DNA of 64,000 bases from an uncultured Acidobacteriota bacterium. Its GTDB lineage: Bacteria; Acidobacteriota; Terriglobia; Bryobacterales; Bryobacteraceae. Position 1 is the stretch's first letter; the number at the start of each line of letters is the position of its first letter. The DNA lies in NCBI GenBank assembly GCA_902825945.1, contig CADECY010000005.1, positions 26,557 through 90,556 on the forward strand. The letters are read 5' to 3'. A program made the translations under genes and the position numbers. The notes under the pieces were generated by a model, which saw only the letters and a list, made by a program, of their open reading frames with translations, was not told the DNA's origin and ran no database searches. Positions 36,157 through 45,303 of this stretch are shown piece after piece.

Positions 36157-37926
36157 ATGAAGCTCGTATTCGCTTTCGCCGCCGCGCTTCCGCTCGCGGC
36201 CGCCGTCCAGTTCCCCGTTTCCTATCCGCCCACCAATGAAGTGGCGATGGAGAACCTCGTCGCGATTCCGATGCGCGACGGTGTCAAGCTCTACGCCGAT
36301 ATCTACCGGCCGGCGAAACCCGGCAAGTATCCGGTGATCGTCTGCCGGACTCCGTACAGCACCGAGCGCTACCCGAATGCGTACGACGCGGCGGTCTTCT
36401 TTTCTCAGCGCGGCTTCGTGTTCGTCTATCAGGACGTGCGCGGACGCCACGAGTCCGAGGGGAAGTGGGAGCCCTTCCGCAACGACATCGAGGACGGTTA
36501 CGACACGATCGAGTGGGCGGCCACGCAAGCATGGTCAAACGGCAAGGTCGGAATGCAGGGCGGATCGTACCTCGGACATGTGCAGTGGCGCGCGGCGATG
36601 TCGAAGCCGCCACACCTCGTCACAATCTTTCCGTCCGTCGCCGCCACCAGCCTTTATCACGACTGGATCACGCTGAACGGCGGCTGGCGGCTGTCGTTCA
36701 ACTTCGGATGGGGGCCAGTGCGGCAGGAATCGCGCATCATGCAAAATACGGGCATGCACGGCGGGAATCCGGAGAGCATCTCCTACGACAAGATGCTCTG
36801 GCACCTTCCCTTGAACGATATGCAGAAGCTCGCTGGCCGCAACGCGCAGTTCTATCGCGACTGGATCGCGCATCCGGACTACGATGCCTACTGGAAGAAG
36901 ATCAACGCCGAGGAGATGTTCGACCAACTGGGGATTCCGGTGCACACACTGGGTGGCTTCTTCGATATTTTCAGCCAGGGGTCGATTCGCGGCTACACCG
37001 GCATGAGTCACAAGGGAGCGACGGAGACAGCGCGCAAGGGCAGCAACATGATCATCGGGCCGTGGGGACACGGATCGTCGCGCAAGTTCGGCGACCTTGA
37101 TTTCGGCGAGCATGCCCATGTCGACGCGCATGCGCTCGAACTCCGCTGGTTCGACTATTGGCTCAAGGGCCTCCAGAATGGCCTCGACAAGGAGCCGCCC
37201 GTGAAGATCTACCTGATGGGCCGCAACGAATGGCGCCTCGAAAACGAGTTCCCACTTGCGCGAGCGCAGTACAAGAAGATGTACCTGCACTCCGGCGGCC
37301 GCGCCAACGGTGCGCAGGGCGATGGCCGCCTGAGTTGGGACATGCCGGCGGACGAGAAGACCGATAGCTATCGGTACGATCCCGACAACCCGGTGCCGAG
37401 CCTCGGCGGCAACAACTGCTGCGGCACGCCGACTCCCGCGGGTCCGAAGGATCAGCGCCCCATCGAGAATCGCCCGGATGTGCTCGTCTACACTTCGGAC
37501 TACTTGCAGGTACCGGTCGAGGTGACCGGACCCGTGAAGCTCGTGTTGCATGCCTCCTCGGACGCGCTTGATACGGATTTCGTCGCCAAGCTAATCGACG
37601 TCTATCCGGACGGCCGCTCGTTCAACATGGCCGAAGGAATCGTGCGCGCGCGGTATCGCGAAGGCACCGACAGGCCCAAGATGCTCGAGCCGGGCAAGAC
37701 CTACGAGATGACCATCGACATGGTGGCCACCAGCGTCGAGTTCCAGAAAGGGCACCGCATCCGCGTCGATGTCACGTCGAGTCACTTCCCGCAGTTCGAC
37801 CGGAATCCGAATACCGGCGAGGAATTTGGCAAGGGAACAGCGGTGAAGGTGGCGCGCCAGACGGTGCATCACTCGCGCGCGGCTGCCTCGCACATCGTGC
37901 TGCCGGTGATCCCGGCGAGCCGCTAA
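36157..37926 (+). CDS. CocE/NonD family secreted hydrolase
   Basis: 589 residues with a signal peptide (MKLVFAFAAALPLAAAVQFP). An alpha/beta-hydrolase domain holds the nucleophile S137 in KVGMQGGSYLGHVQW, the G-x-S-Y-x-G elbow of X-Pro dipeptidyl-peptidase and cocaine-esterase relatives. QDVRGRHESEGKWEPF carries the family oxyanion region, and MIIGPWGHGSSRK probably holds the catalytic His. The C-terminal jelly-roll domain is seen in LVYTSDYLQVPVEVTGPVKL. It cleaves ester or amide bonds outside the cytoplasm; the exact substrate is open. GATAGT stands nine bases before the ATG. The stop overlaps the convergent NTF2-like gene by four bases. Confidence 0.9.
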   Translation: MKLVFAFAAALPLAAAVQFPVSYPPTNEVAMENLVAIPMRDGVKLYADIYRPAKPGKYPVIVCRTPYSTERYPNAYDAAVFFSQRGFVFVYQDVRGRHESEGKWEPFRNDIEDGYDTIEWAATQAWSNGKVGMQGGSYLGHVQWRAAMSKPPHLVTIFPSVAATSLYHDWITLNGGWRLSFNFGWGPVRQESRIMQNTGMHGGNPESISYDKMLWHLPLNDMQKLAGRNAQFYRDWIAHPDYDAYWKKINAEEMFDQLGIPVHTLGGFFDIFSQGSIRGYTGMSHKGATETARKGSNMIIGPWGHGSSRKFGDLDFGEHAHVDAHALELRWFDYWLKGLQNGLDKEPPVKIYLMGRNEWRLENEFPLARAQYKKMYLHSGGRANGAQGDGRLSWDMPADEKTDSYRYDPDNPVPSLGGNNCCGTPTPAGPKDQRPIENRPDVLVYTSDYLQVPVEVTGPVKLVLHASSDALDTDFVAKLIDVYPDGRSFNMAEGIVRARYREGTDRPKMLEPGKTYEMTIDMVATSVEFQKGHRIRVDVTSSHFPQFDRNPNTGEEFGKGTAVKVARQTVHHSRAAASHIVLPVIPASR

Positions 37927-38330
37927 CCGAGCGCGCCGATCTGGCCAAGCACCGTCAGAAAATCCGCGACACTCCAGTGCTCCACACACTTGCCGCCGTC
38001 GAAACGCAGGATCGTGATTCCGGGGAGCCGAATCGGCTTCCCGGTGGCCGGAATTCCGTCGAACGGGCCCCCATGCGTCCCGGTGAGCGTGAAGCGGACC
38101 ACCAGTTTGTCGCCGCCCTCCAATAGATCCTCGACCTCCACGCGCGCATCAGGAAATGCGGTCCAGATTCCCTCGTAGAATCGCTTGACGTTTTCGAGTC
38201 CAGGCTCGACGCCATCGTAGCCATGCAGCACGATATCGGGCGAGTAAAGATCGAAGTACGACGAGCGTGACGCCGGATCTGCGAAGTCCGCCAACGCGCG
38301 CTCGAGAATCTGCGGATTGGAATGAGTCAT
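37923..38330 (-). CDS. SnoaL/NTF2-like ester-cyclase family protein
   Basis: 135 residues with the small cone-shaped NTF2 fold: YSPDIVLHGYDGVEPGLENV, FYEGIWTAFPDARVEVEDLL and VVRFTLTGTHGGPFDGIPAT are the usual blocks, ending with CVEHWSVADFLTVLGQIG. The family includes polyketide cyclases and many catalysts or binding proteins of unknown role. It is a single gene that ends against the CocE gene and is separated from the S9 peptidase by 58 bases. Confidence 0.85.
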   Translation of the reverse strand: MTHSNPQILERALADFADPASRSSYFDLYSPDIVLHGYDGVEPGLENVKRFYEGIWTAFPDARVEVEDLLEGGDKLVVRFTLTGTHGGPFDGIPATGKPIRLPGITILRFDGGKCVEHWSVADFLTVLGQIGALG

Positions 38331-38388
38331 TGATCCTCCCGCCAGAAGATACGATGGGCAGCCCCCCGCGGATCTCAGTACGGCGGGG

Positions 38389-40239
38389 TTATTTCACCCA
38401 GCGGCTGATCCAGGTCCACTCGCGCTCGAGCAGATCGCGCCGGACATCGGCCCGGCGCGCGCCGTGGCCCTCGCCGGGATAAACGACCAGTTCCGTGGGC
38501 ACGCCGTTCTTCAGCAACTGCGTGTAGATGTGGCGCGACTGCATCAATGGAACCCGCTCATCGGCGTCTCCATGCCAGATCAACGCGGGCGTGCGCATAT
38601 TGGTTCCGTACACCGAGGGCGAGTGGCGCGCATAGAGGCGATCATCGGTCCCGAGGTAATCGGCGAAGCGGTCCGGCACGTCGGTGGTGCGCATGAAGCT
38701 CGGCACATCGGTGATGGCGCAGCCAACCACGGCCGCCTTGAAGCGCTGCGATTGCGAGATCGTCCAGGCAGTCATGTAGCCGCCGTAGGAGGCGCCCGAG
38801 ATCGCAAGGCGATCCGGATCGGCGATGCCCACCTCGACCAGGTGGTCGACGCCTGACATCAGGTCCTGGTAATCACCGAGGCCGAAGCCGTGGAGATTGG
38901 CGCGCAGGAATCGCTCGCCGTAGCCGCCGCTGCCCCGGAAGTTCGGGAGAAAGACGGCCCAACCTCGCTCGGCGAACTGGCGTGTGTTGCCGGATGGATA
39001 GACCAGCGTGCTCACGCCATGCGGCCCCCCGTGCGGAATCACCAGCAGCGGATACTTCGTGCCCGTTCGATATCCAGCGGGCTTCACCAGCACGCCCTCG
39101 ATCTCCATGCCGTCGAAGCTCTTCCACCGCTGGATCGAACTTTCGAGCTTCGACCAGCCGGCCGTGTTTTCGCCCGACTCGCCGGTGAGCCTTTGAGGTT
39201 CCCAGCGATCGGCCGGCGATATGTGGACCTCCGGCGGCTGGGTTCCGTCCTGGAGCAGAAACGCCAGAGCCTTCCCGTCGCGGCTGACGCTCAGTTCGCT
39301 CAGCGAGTGCGCACCCCGGCTGAACGCGCGGACTCCGCCACCACCCGGATCGGCCGTGAAGATCTGGCTCACGGCGCCTTGCTGGGCGATGAACCAGAAC
39401 CGCGAGCCATCCGATTGCCACTGGAATTTCTTCACGCTCTCGTCGAACGCGGACGACAGGTTCCGCACGGCGCGAGTCGAAAGATCGAGCGAGTGGAGAT
39501 TCGAGATGCGGACCCAATCGTAGCGGCCGGTCGAGATGAAGGCGAGAGACTTGCCATCCGGAGCCCAGCGCGCGAAGCCATCGTAGCCGGGGCGTTTCAG
39601 CACGATTTCGAGTCCGGATCCATCGGCCCCGATCACGGCGAGATCGCCCTGATGGTGGCTGCCAGGACGCGCGTGCGGACGGTGAGTGAAGGCGATCCGT
39701 TTCGAATCGGGCGACCAGGAGAAGCCATCGGGGAACCACTGCGAGTCGCCGAGCGCGGAGTACTCAGGCGAGGTCACCGGCGTGACGGCGCCGGTGGTGA
39801 CATCGACGGCCAGGATCCGGTTGCGGGGCAGGTTGTTCACACCTTCGACGATCGGATCGAGCGGCTTGCGCACCGGAGGTACCGGAACCAGGAAGGCGAT
39901 CCGCTTGCCATCGGGCGACCATTCGAATGCCCCGATGGGCCGGGCTTCCGCCGTAAGGGGAGTCTCAGGATGAGTGAGCCGGATCTGGCCGTCGCGCAGG
40001 AACGCAATTCTCGATCCGTCAGGAGACCACTGCGGGGATGATCCGCGAGCCTGGAGTGTGGGCTGAGCTCCGCGCACAGCCAACCAAATCCTGCCGCCGG
40101 ACGAATAGGCGACGCGCGAACCATCCGGCGAAATCGCCGGTTCCGCCGCCGCGCGGAATTTCAAGAGCTGCGCGACGGATACATCCGCGTGGGCCCGGGC
40201 ACACGTACAAATCAGCAGGATGGCGGTTCCAATCCACAT
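38389..40239 (-). CDS. Secreted S9 prolyl-oligopeptidase family peptidase
   Basis: 616 residues from ATG 40239, right before a signal peptide (MWIGTAILLICTCARAHADV). Residues about 25-350 form a WD40-like propeller (PAISPDGSRVAYSSGGRIWL and several W-S-P-D-G/S-K repeats). The C-terminal alpha/beta hydrolase has S484 in SGASYGGYMTAW, D560 in WHGDADERVPLMQ and H592 in GEGHGARR, so the triad is complete. It releases dipeptides or acyl-amino acids from short peptides in the periplasm. TACACT at 40246-40251 is six bases upstream of the ATG. Confidence 0.93.
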   Translation of the reverse strand: MWIGTAILLICTCARAHADVSVAQLLKFRAAAEPAISPDGSRVAYSSGGRIWLAVRGAQPTLQARGSSPQWSPDGSRIAFLRDGQIRLTHPETPLTAEARPIGAFEWSPDGKRIAFLVPVPPVRKPLDPIVEGVNNLPRNRILAVDVTTGAVTPVTSPEYSALGDSQWFPDGFSWSPDSKRIAFTHRPHARPGSHHQGDLAVIGADGSGLEIVLKRPGYDGFARWAPDGKSLAFISTGRYDWVRISNLHSLDLSTRAVRNLSSAFDESVKKFQWQSDGSRFWFIAQQGAVSQIFTADPGGGGVRAFSRGAHSLSELSVSRDGKALAFLLQDGTQPPEVHISPADRWEPQRLTGESGENTAGWSKLESSIQRWKSFDGMEIEGVLVKPAGYRTGTKYPLLVIPHGGPHGVSTLVYPSGNTRQFAERGWAVFLPNFRGSGGYGERFLRANLHGFGLGDYQDLMSGVDHLVEVGIADPDRLAISGASYGGYMTAWTISQSQRFKAAVVGCAITDVPSFMRTTDVPDRFADYLGTDDRLYARHSPSVYGTNMRTPALIWHGDADERVPLMQSRHIYTQLLKNGVPTELVVYPGEGHGARRADVRRDLLEREWTWISRWVK

Positions 40240-40245
40240 TCGACG

Positions 40246-40251
40246 AGTGTA
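40246..40251 (-). promoter_or_regulatory. -10 box of the S9 peptidase gene
   Basis: TACACT on the minus strand, six bases before ATG 40239, implies a transcript that begins at the start codon. Confidence 0.5.
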
Positions 40252-40268
40252 ACGAAACCACCCGGCCG

Positions 40269-41057
40269 ATGAGAACATCTGAACATTTGGTAAATTTTAA
40301 TGATGGGGTCTGTCGAGCAAGACTCCCCTCTGAGGTCGCGTTGCCGTTACTCTTTATCGCAATTTTCCTTTTCTGTTCGGCCCCCGCGCTCCAGGCGGAT
40401 GGTGCCCTGCCTCCTGATCAGGCGGGTGACGAAGTCCTGGAACGGTATCTCGCCGCGTCGAAAAACCAGCAGGAATACCTGAAAGGTCTCCAGATGGAGG
40501 CCGACTTCGAGGCTACGGTTCCGAGCCTCAAGCGCGAAAGCAAACTCCACGCGTTGCGCTACATTTCCAAGATCGGCCAGATCACCTACCGCATCCTATC
40601 GTCCCAAGGCGACAGCGGCGTGAAGAAAGAAGTGATCGTCCGCTACATCGAGGGCGAAATGGATTCCGCCCAGAAGCATGGCATTGGCATCAACCGGGAC
40701 AACTACAAGTTCAAGTACCAGGGCCAGTACGGTACCGGCGACTGGCAGTTGCACTTGTTCGAGCTGACGCCGCGGGAAAAGCGGGTGGGCCTGTTCAAGG
40801 GGTGGCTATGGGTGGAGGCGAAGTCAGGCGTACCCGTGCGTGAGCAGGGCGAGTTTGTCAAGAGCCCGTCGATCTGGTTGCGCAAGATCACCTTCGTCCG
40901 CGACTACGACTTCAAGGGCGACAAGTCGATCCCCTCGAAGATCGACACAGTGGTCGAGACCCGGGTGGTCGGCCGGGCCGAACTGCGGATTCGCTACACC
41001 AACGTCCAGCCCGGAGAGCCGCCGGCCGCTCAGGCGCAGGTAGCCGTCAACCAGTGA
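40269..41057 (+). CDS. Exported protein of unknown function, LolA-like in outline
   Basis: 262 residues from ATG 40269, or 238 from TTG 40341. The latter sits right before the hydrophobic signal segment (LPLLFIAIFLFCSAPALQAD), with GAGG upstream, and may be the true start: the first 24 residues are encoded by an unusually AT-rich patch that looks more like a promoter. The mature protein begins with a helix (QAGDEVLERYLAASKNQQEY) and then strands such as LQMEADFEATVPSLKRESKL and KIGQITYRILSSQG, a layout like outer-membrane lipoprotein carriers. The C-terminus is Ala/Gln-rich. Its last 11 bases overlap the convergent DUF1501 gene. Confidence 0.65.
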   Translation: MRTSEHLVNFNDGVCRARLPSEVALPLLFIAIFLFCSAPALQADGALPPDQAGDEVLERYLAASKNQQEYLKGLQMEADFEATVPSLKRESKLHALRYISKIGQITYRILSSQGDSGVKKEVIVRYIEGEMDSAQKHGIGINRDNYKFKYQGQYGTGDWQLHLFELTPREKRVGLFKGWLWVEAKSGVPVREQGEFVKSPSIWLRKITFVRDYDFKGDKSIPSKIDTVVETRVVGRAELRIRYTNVQPGEPPAAQAQVAVNQ

Positions 41058-42474
41058 TCTCCTTGATCGCACGTCCCTGAATTTCGGTCAGCCGCTCCTT
41101 GCGTCCGAGGTGCATGAAGCTCAGTGCGTCCTGGCTCAGTCCCAACTGATGGAGCATCGTAGTGTGGATGTCGCGGAAGTGAATCGGATTCTCGATCGCC
41201 CGCAGGCCGATCGCGTCGGTCGCGCCCACCACTTGGCCGCCCTTGACGCCGCCACCCGCCATCCACATCGTGAATCCGAGGTTGTGATGGTCGCGCCCCT
41301 TCGACCCCTGCGATTCCGGTGAGCGGCCAAATTCCCCGCCCCAAAGCACCAGTGTGTCATCGAGCATGCCGCGCTGCTTCAGGTCCTTGATCAGCGCGGC
41401 CACCGGTTGATCGGTCTGCACCGCCTTGCGCAGGTGGTTCTCCTCGATGTCGTCGTGCGCGTCCCATTGCATGTTGCCCGGACCGCCGCCCGACACCACG
41501 CACACGAATCGCACGCCCTTCTCGACCAGGCGCCGCGCGAGGAGACACCGGCGGCCGTAGTCGTCCGTATGCTCCTTGCCCACCCCGTACATATCGCGAG
41601 TCTTCTCGCTCTCCTTCGAAATGTCGAAGACTTCCGGCGCCGCGGTCTGCATCTTGAACGCCAGATCGTACGCGTTGATACGCGCCGCGAACTCGGAATC
41701 GTCAGGCGCCATGTTGGCTTGGTTCAATCCGCGAATCAGGTTCACCGTGGCCGAGCGCTGCGAGTGGGTGATGCCGTGCGGCAGTTCGAGATTGAGGATG
41801 GGCTTCTTGCCCGCGCGGAACATCGTCGGCTGATAGACAGCGGGCAGAAATCCGTGCATGTACATCGGCTGACCGGCTTCGAGCGCTCCGTCGGGATCGG
41901 GCATCACTACGTAGGAGGGCAACGAGTCCGTCTCAGCGCCGAGTCCGTAGAGCACCCAAGAGCCCATCGAAGGAAATCCGGGGATGACGCGGCCGCTGAA
42001 GAGCTGATACTGTGCGGCCGAGTGGACCACCATGTCGCCGTGACACGACCGCAGGATCGCCAGATCGTCCACCACGCCTGCCGTGTGCGGAAACAGATCC
42101 GACACCTCGATGCCCGCTTGCCCGTACTTCTTGAAGCTGCGCTTGGTGCCGAGCAGCTTCGCCTCATTGGTGACGAACTGGTACTTCGCCTCGCCGAATT
42201 CGGCTGGACGCTTCTGCCCGTGGAGTTGATTGAGCAACGGCTTGGGGTCGAAAGTCTCGATGTGCGACGGTCCGCCGGCCATGAACAGGAAGATCACCGA
42301 CTTCGCCTTCGGCTTCATGTGCGGAGCCTTGGGCGCCAGCGGATTCCCATCGGAGGCGGCGGCGCGGAGTTGCTCCTGGGCGGTCATGCTCGCAAAGGCG
42401 AGCGAGCCGAACCCGCAGAACGCGTCGGTCAGAAACTCGCGGCGGTTGCGCGTGAGGCGAACATGCTCGGGCAT
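41047..42474 (-). CDS. DUF1501 family protein
   Basis: 475 residues. The N-terminus has a Tat-type export signal (RNRREFLTDAFCGFGSLAFA). KSVIFLFMAGGPSHIETFDP with LLNQLHGQKRP is the diagnostic DUF1501 opening. Later blocks are DDLAILRSCHGDMVVHSAAQ, DDYGRRCLLARRLVEKGVRF and the C-terminal DDTLVLWGGEFGRSPES, reminiscent of the alkaline-phosphatase/sulfatase fold with possible metal ligands. The family is abundant in Planctomycetes and Acidobacteria; its activity is unknown. It follows the DUF1549/DUF1553 gene by 10 bases, the conserved partner in nearly all genomes, so the two probably work as a pair. Confidence 0.92.
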   Translation of the reverse strand: MPEHVRLTRNRREFLTDAFCGFGSLAFASMTAQEQLRAAASDGNPLAPKAPHMKPKAKSVIFLFMAGGPSHIETFDPKPLLNQLHGQKRPAEFGEAKYQFVTNEAKLLGTKRSFKKYGQAGIEVSDLFPHTAGVVDDLAILRSCHGDMVVHSAAQYQLFSGRVIPGFPSMGSWVLYGLGAETDSLPSYVVMPDPDGALEAGQPMYMHGFLPAVYQPTMFRAGKKPILNLELPHGITHSQRSATVNLIRGLNQANMAPDDSEFAARINAYDLAFKMQTAAPEVFDISKESEKTRDMYGVGKEHTDDYGRRCLLARRLVEKGVRFVCVVSGGGPGNMQWDAHDDIEENHLRKAVQTDQPVAALIKDLKQRGMLDDTLVLWGGEFGRSPESQGSKGRDHHNLGFTMWMAGGGVKGGQVVGATDAIGLRAIENPIHFRDIHTTMLHQLGLSQDALSFMHLGRKERLTEIQGRAIKEITG

Positions 42475-42484
42475 CGAAAATCTC

Positions 42485-44467
42485 CTATTGCACGTAGAGA
42501 AACGCGTTCAAGTTCAGGATCGCGAGCGCGAACTCGTTGAGCGATTGGGCCGCGAGGAATGCCGTCCCGAGTTGCTTTTCCTTCGCGTTCGGCGGGCGTC
42601 CGGCCGTCAGCCGGTAGGCGAGATCCACTTGCGCGGCCGGGCCTTTCGCCTCGCGATCCAGCCGCCCCGCGAACGTCTTCGCGATATCGTTGGCGAAATC
42701 GCCGTTCATCAGTTCCAGCGCCTGCGGGGCGTGCGTGCTGGTCTCGCGGCGCGGGCATGAGATCTGCATGTCGGGCGCGTCGAACACTTCCATCATCGGA
42801 ACGCGCAGATTCCTCTTGTGAAGCAGATAGACCGAGCGGCGGTCATGCTCGCTCGAATCCTTGGCGACGGCCCACTGCGACGGCTTGTAGAGCAGATTGA
42901 CGAGGTCCTGATCCACGGGGATGATCACGCTCGGCCCACCGGCTTTGGCGTTCAAACGGCCCGAGACGGCGAGCATCGCATCGCGGATCTCTTCGGCCTC
43001 GAGGCGCCGGCGGCTGAATTTCCACAGCAGCGCATTCTCCGGATCCTTCTCTTCGGCCACCTTCGCCAGCGGCGAAACAGACGACTGCCGATATGTCTCC
43101 GACATCAGGATCATCTTGTGCAGCGGCTTCATCCGCCACCCACCCTCGACGAACCGGTTCGCCAGCCAGTCGAGCAGTTGCGGATGCGACGGACGTCCGC
43201 CCATTCGGCCGAAGTCGTTGGGCGTGGGAACGATTCCTCGTCCGAAATGATACTGCCAGATCCGGTTCACCATCACGCGCGCGGTCAGTGGATTCTCGGG
43301 CGAAGTGATCCACTGCGCGAGTTGCGTGCGCGGGTTCTTCGTCGTTGGATCGAGTTCCGGCGCGCCATCCGGAAGGAGCACGCCGAGCATCCGCATGCCG
43401 ACTCGGGCACCCTTGTTCTGATGGTCGCCGCGCGCGAGCACATGAATTGGCGATGCCTTCTCGAAATCATTCGAGACCGAATAGAGCGCTGGAAGCGGTT
43501 CCGGCATCTTTGCCTCCACTTCCTTGAGTTTCTCGGCCATCTTTTCGCGATCGGCGCCCTTGAGCCCGCGCATCTGAGCGCGGACCTGCTTCATCTCGTC
43601 CTCGACAGCCTTCTTCTTCTCCGTCCAGGCTTTCACTTCGTGTTCCGGCGCCATCGGGATATCCTTGTCCCATACGGGCGCGAAAAACGCCTGCATCCGG
43701 TAGTAATCCTTGTGCCGGATCGGATCGAACTTGTGGTCGTGGCAGCGAGCGCAGCCGAGCGTCACGCCCAGGAACGCCGCGCCCACGATGTTGGTCATCT
43801 CAGTGAGCACCTCGTTCCGGCTCGACGCTACCTCCTGATTGCCGGCATTCTTGCGGAGCGAACCCAGCCGCTGAAATCCGGAGGCGACCCGGTACTCCTG
43901 ATTGGCCAGATCGATTTCGTCGCCCGCCAACTGTTCGGTCACGAACTTGTCGTAGGGTTTGTCGGCATGGACTGAGGCGATCACGTAGTCGCGATAGCGC
44001 CACGCATCCGGACGGTGGGTGTCGTACTCGAAGCCATCTGTTTCGGCGAAGCGCGCGACATCGAGCCAGTGCTGCGCCCAGCGCTCGGCGTAGGCGTGCG
44101 AGGCGAGCAACTGGTCCACCAGATTCTCGTAGGCTTTGGGCGAGCGGTCACGAACGAAGGCGTCCACTTCTGCTGGCGTCGGCGGAAGGCCGGTGAGGTC
44201 GAAATAGAGGCGGCGGATCAGCACCGCGCGGCTGGCTTGCGCAGCGGGCGAGAGGCCTTCCTTGGCGAGCCGTTCGCGCACGAAGGCGTCGATCGGAGAG
44301 GCTGAGCCCGCAACGGCCGGCGGAGCGGCATCCGAGCGCTTCTGAAAAGCCCAATGGCGCCGCTCGACGGGAGTGTACTTCTCGCCGGGCGCCACCTCGG
44401 CCCCCGGCAGGGAGATTCCCAGTACCAACAACGCCGCAGTCCCAATGGAAGCATGTCGAGTGCGCAT
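42485..44467 (-). CDS. DUF1549/DUF1553 (PSD1-type) protein
   Basis: 660 residues from ATG 44467, immediately before a signal peptide (ASIGTAALLVLGISLPGAEV). The DUF1549 half includes RRLYFDLTGLPPTPAEVDAF, WAQHWLDVARFAETDGFEYD and the metal- or haem-like GCARCHDHKFDPI. The DUF1553 half has MVNRIWQYHFGRGIVPTPND, WLANRFVEGGWRMKPLHKMI and MLAVSGRLNAKAGG. Many relatives carry an extra N-terminal cytochrome c domain, but none is seen here. A TATACT box at 44483-44488 stands 15 bases upstream. Function is unknown; it is tied to the downstream DUF1501 gene. Confidence 0.92.
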   Translation of the reverse strand: MRTRHASIGTAALLVLGISLPGAEVAPGEKYTPVERRHWAFQKRSDAAPPAVAGSASPIDAFVRERLAKEGLSPAAQASRAVLIRRLYFDLTGLPPTPAEVDAFVRDRSPKAYENLVDQLLASHAYAERWAQHWLDVARFAETDGFEYDTHRPDAWRYRDYVIASVHADKPYDKFVTEQLAGDEIDLANQEYRVASGFQRLGSLRKNAGNQEVASSRNEVLTEMTNIVGAAFLGVTLGCARCHDHKFDPIRHKDYYRMQAFFAPVWDKDIPMAPEHEVKAWTEKKKAVEDEMKQVRAQMRGLKGADREKMAEKLKEVEAKMPEPLPALYSVSNDFEKASPIHVLARGDHQNKGARVGMRMLGVLLPDGAPELDPTTKNPRTQLAQWITSPENPLTARVMVNRIWQYHFGRGIVPTPNDFGRMGGRPSHPQLLDWLANRFVEGGWRMKPLHKMILMSETYRQSSVSPLAKVAEEKDPENALLWKFSRRRLEAEEIRDAMLAVSGRLNAKAGGPSVIIPVDQDLVNLLYKPSQWAVAKDSSEHDRRSVYLLHKRNLRVPMMEVFDAPDMQISCPRRETSTHAPQALELMNGDFANDIAKTFAGRLDREAKGPAAQVDLAYRLTAGRPPNAKEKQLGTAFLAAQSLNEFALAILNLNAFLYVQ

Positions 44468-44729
44468 AATCCGTCTGTTTGCAGTATATAACGGACCCAC
44501 CGCCACTGTAGCCGTAAATCGTTGAATCCCCCGGTAGTACGGCGGTTCCGCCGGCACAGAGCAAACCGGCTACCGCGAATAGGGATCTTCCCGATTCGTT
44601 TTCGAATCGCCGCGCCGTAAAATCGAGAAGAACAAGGCAATACGAGCTTCTCCGCATCCCGTCCAGGCGTCGCGCTGTTGCGCCCGGGCAGGAAGGCCGC
44701 CGTTGCGCAGGTTCAAAGGGGAAACCTTA
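44468..44729. other. Divergent intergenic region with a hairpin around a ribosome-binding site
   Basis: A gene-free stretch of about 260 bases. It contains the TATACT box for the PSD1 gene (44483-44488, minus strand). Just before the small gene at 44730, AGGTT at 44709-44713 and AACCT at 44723-44727 could pair, placing the purine-rich AAAGGGGA in the loop. I see no other recognisable RNA element. Confidence 0.35.
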
Positions 44730-45002
44730 ATGTTGGGCAGAACCGGGAAACTCTATTTCACAGAAAACGAAGCCGCGCGAATCCTCGGGATCAGCGTGGA
44801 TCAATTCAGAACGCTGTTGACCAGACACATTTGCGACAAGGCCGAAGACGTCATCAACGCATCGCAGACGACCTATCACGCATCCGACATCGTCTTGCTG
44901 AAGATGTTCGTGAGCCAAATCGCCGAGGCGGCCGCCTCTCGCGAAGCGCCGCCCGGCGTCGCGGCTGTTCAGGGCGTCAGTTGCCCTCTTCCTTCAGCTT
45001 GA
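44730..45002 (+). CDS. Small helix-turn-helix protein
   Basis: 90 residues from ATG 44730, with AAAGGGGA seven bases upstream; a TTG start nine codons earlier is less likely. The core LYFTENEAARILGISVDQFR is a MerR/excisionase-like helix-turn-helix, followed by a short second element (TTYHASDIVLLKMFVSQIAE). The Ala/Pro-rich tail looks unstructured. It is probably a small DNA-binding protein. The last 26 bases overlap the convergent 86-residue gene. Confidence 0.65.
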   Translation: MLGRTGKLYFTENEAARILGISVDQFRTLLTRHICDKAEDVINASQTTYHASDIVLLKMFVSQIAEAAASREAPPGVAAVQGVSCPLPSA

Positions 45003-45237
45003 GCTTCGACTTGCTTTCTTCCAGGAACTCCTTCAACTGATCGGAGGTTCCGAGAAGGCGCATCCACTGCTCGTAGTACAGGGTCACGGGGAACCGGCCG
45101 AGGCCGTAAACGCTGACGGCCCCTTTCTCGCTGATCTTGAACGTGAGCGCGCCTGCTATTTTCGGTCTGCCGGTGGCCACCTGCTTTTCCAGGTCGGCAA
45201 TTTTCTGAAGAAGTTCGTCTTTCGTGGGCTCGGACAT
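44977..45237 (-). CDS. Conserved small protein, coiled coil plus beta region
   Basis: 86 residues. Residues 1-20 form a short coiled coil (TKDELLQKIADLEKQVAT). The middle, FKISEKGAVSVYGLGRFPVT followed by LYYEQWMRLLG, resembles a compact domain seen repeatedly in Acidobacteria and Deltaproteobacteria. The C-terminus is lysine-rich. Good GGAGAGCCTCC-type purine patches precede the ATG on this strand. Function unknown. Confidence 0.65.
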   Translation of the reverse strand: MSEPTKDELLQKIADLEKQVATGRPKIAGALTFKISEKGAVSVYGLGRFPVTLYYEQWMRLLGTSDQLKEFLEESKSKLKLKEEGN

Positions 45238-45303
45238 CGGAGAGCCTCCTCTCTGGTGGTTGTCTCTGAGGACGTAATCTATAGAGCTTAGCTCAGTTCG
45301 GCC

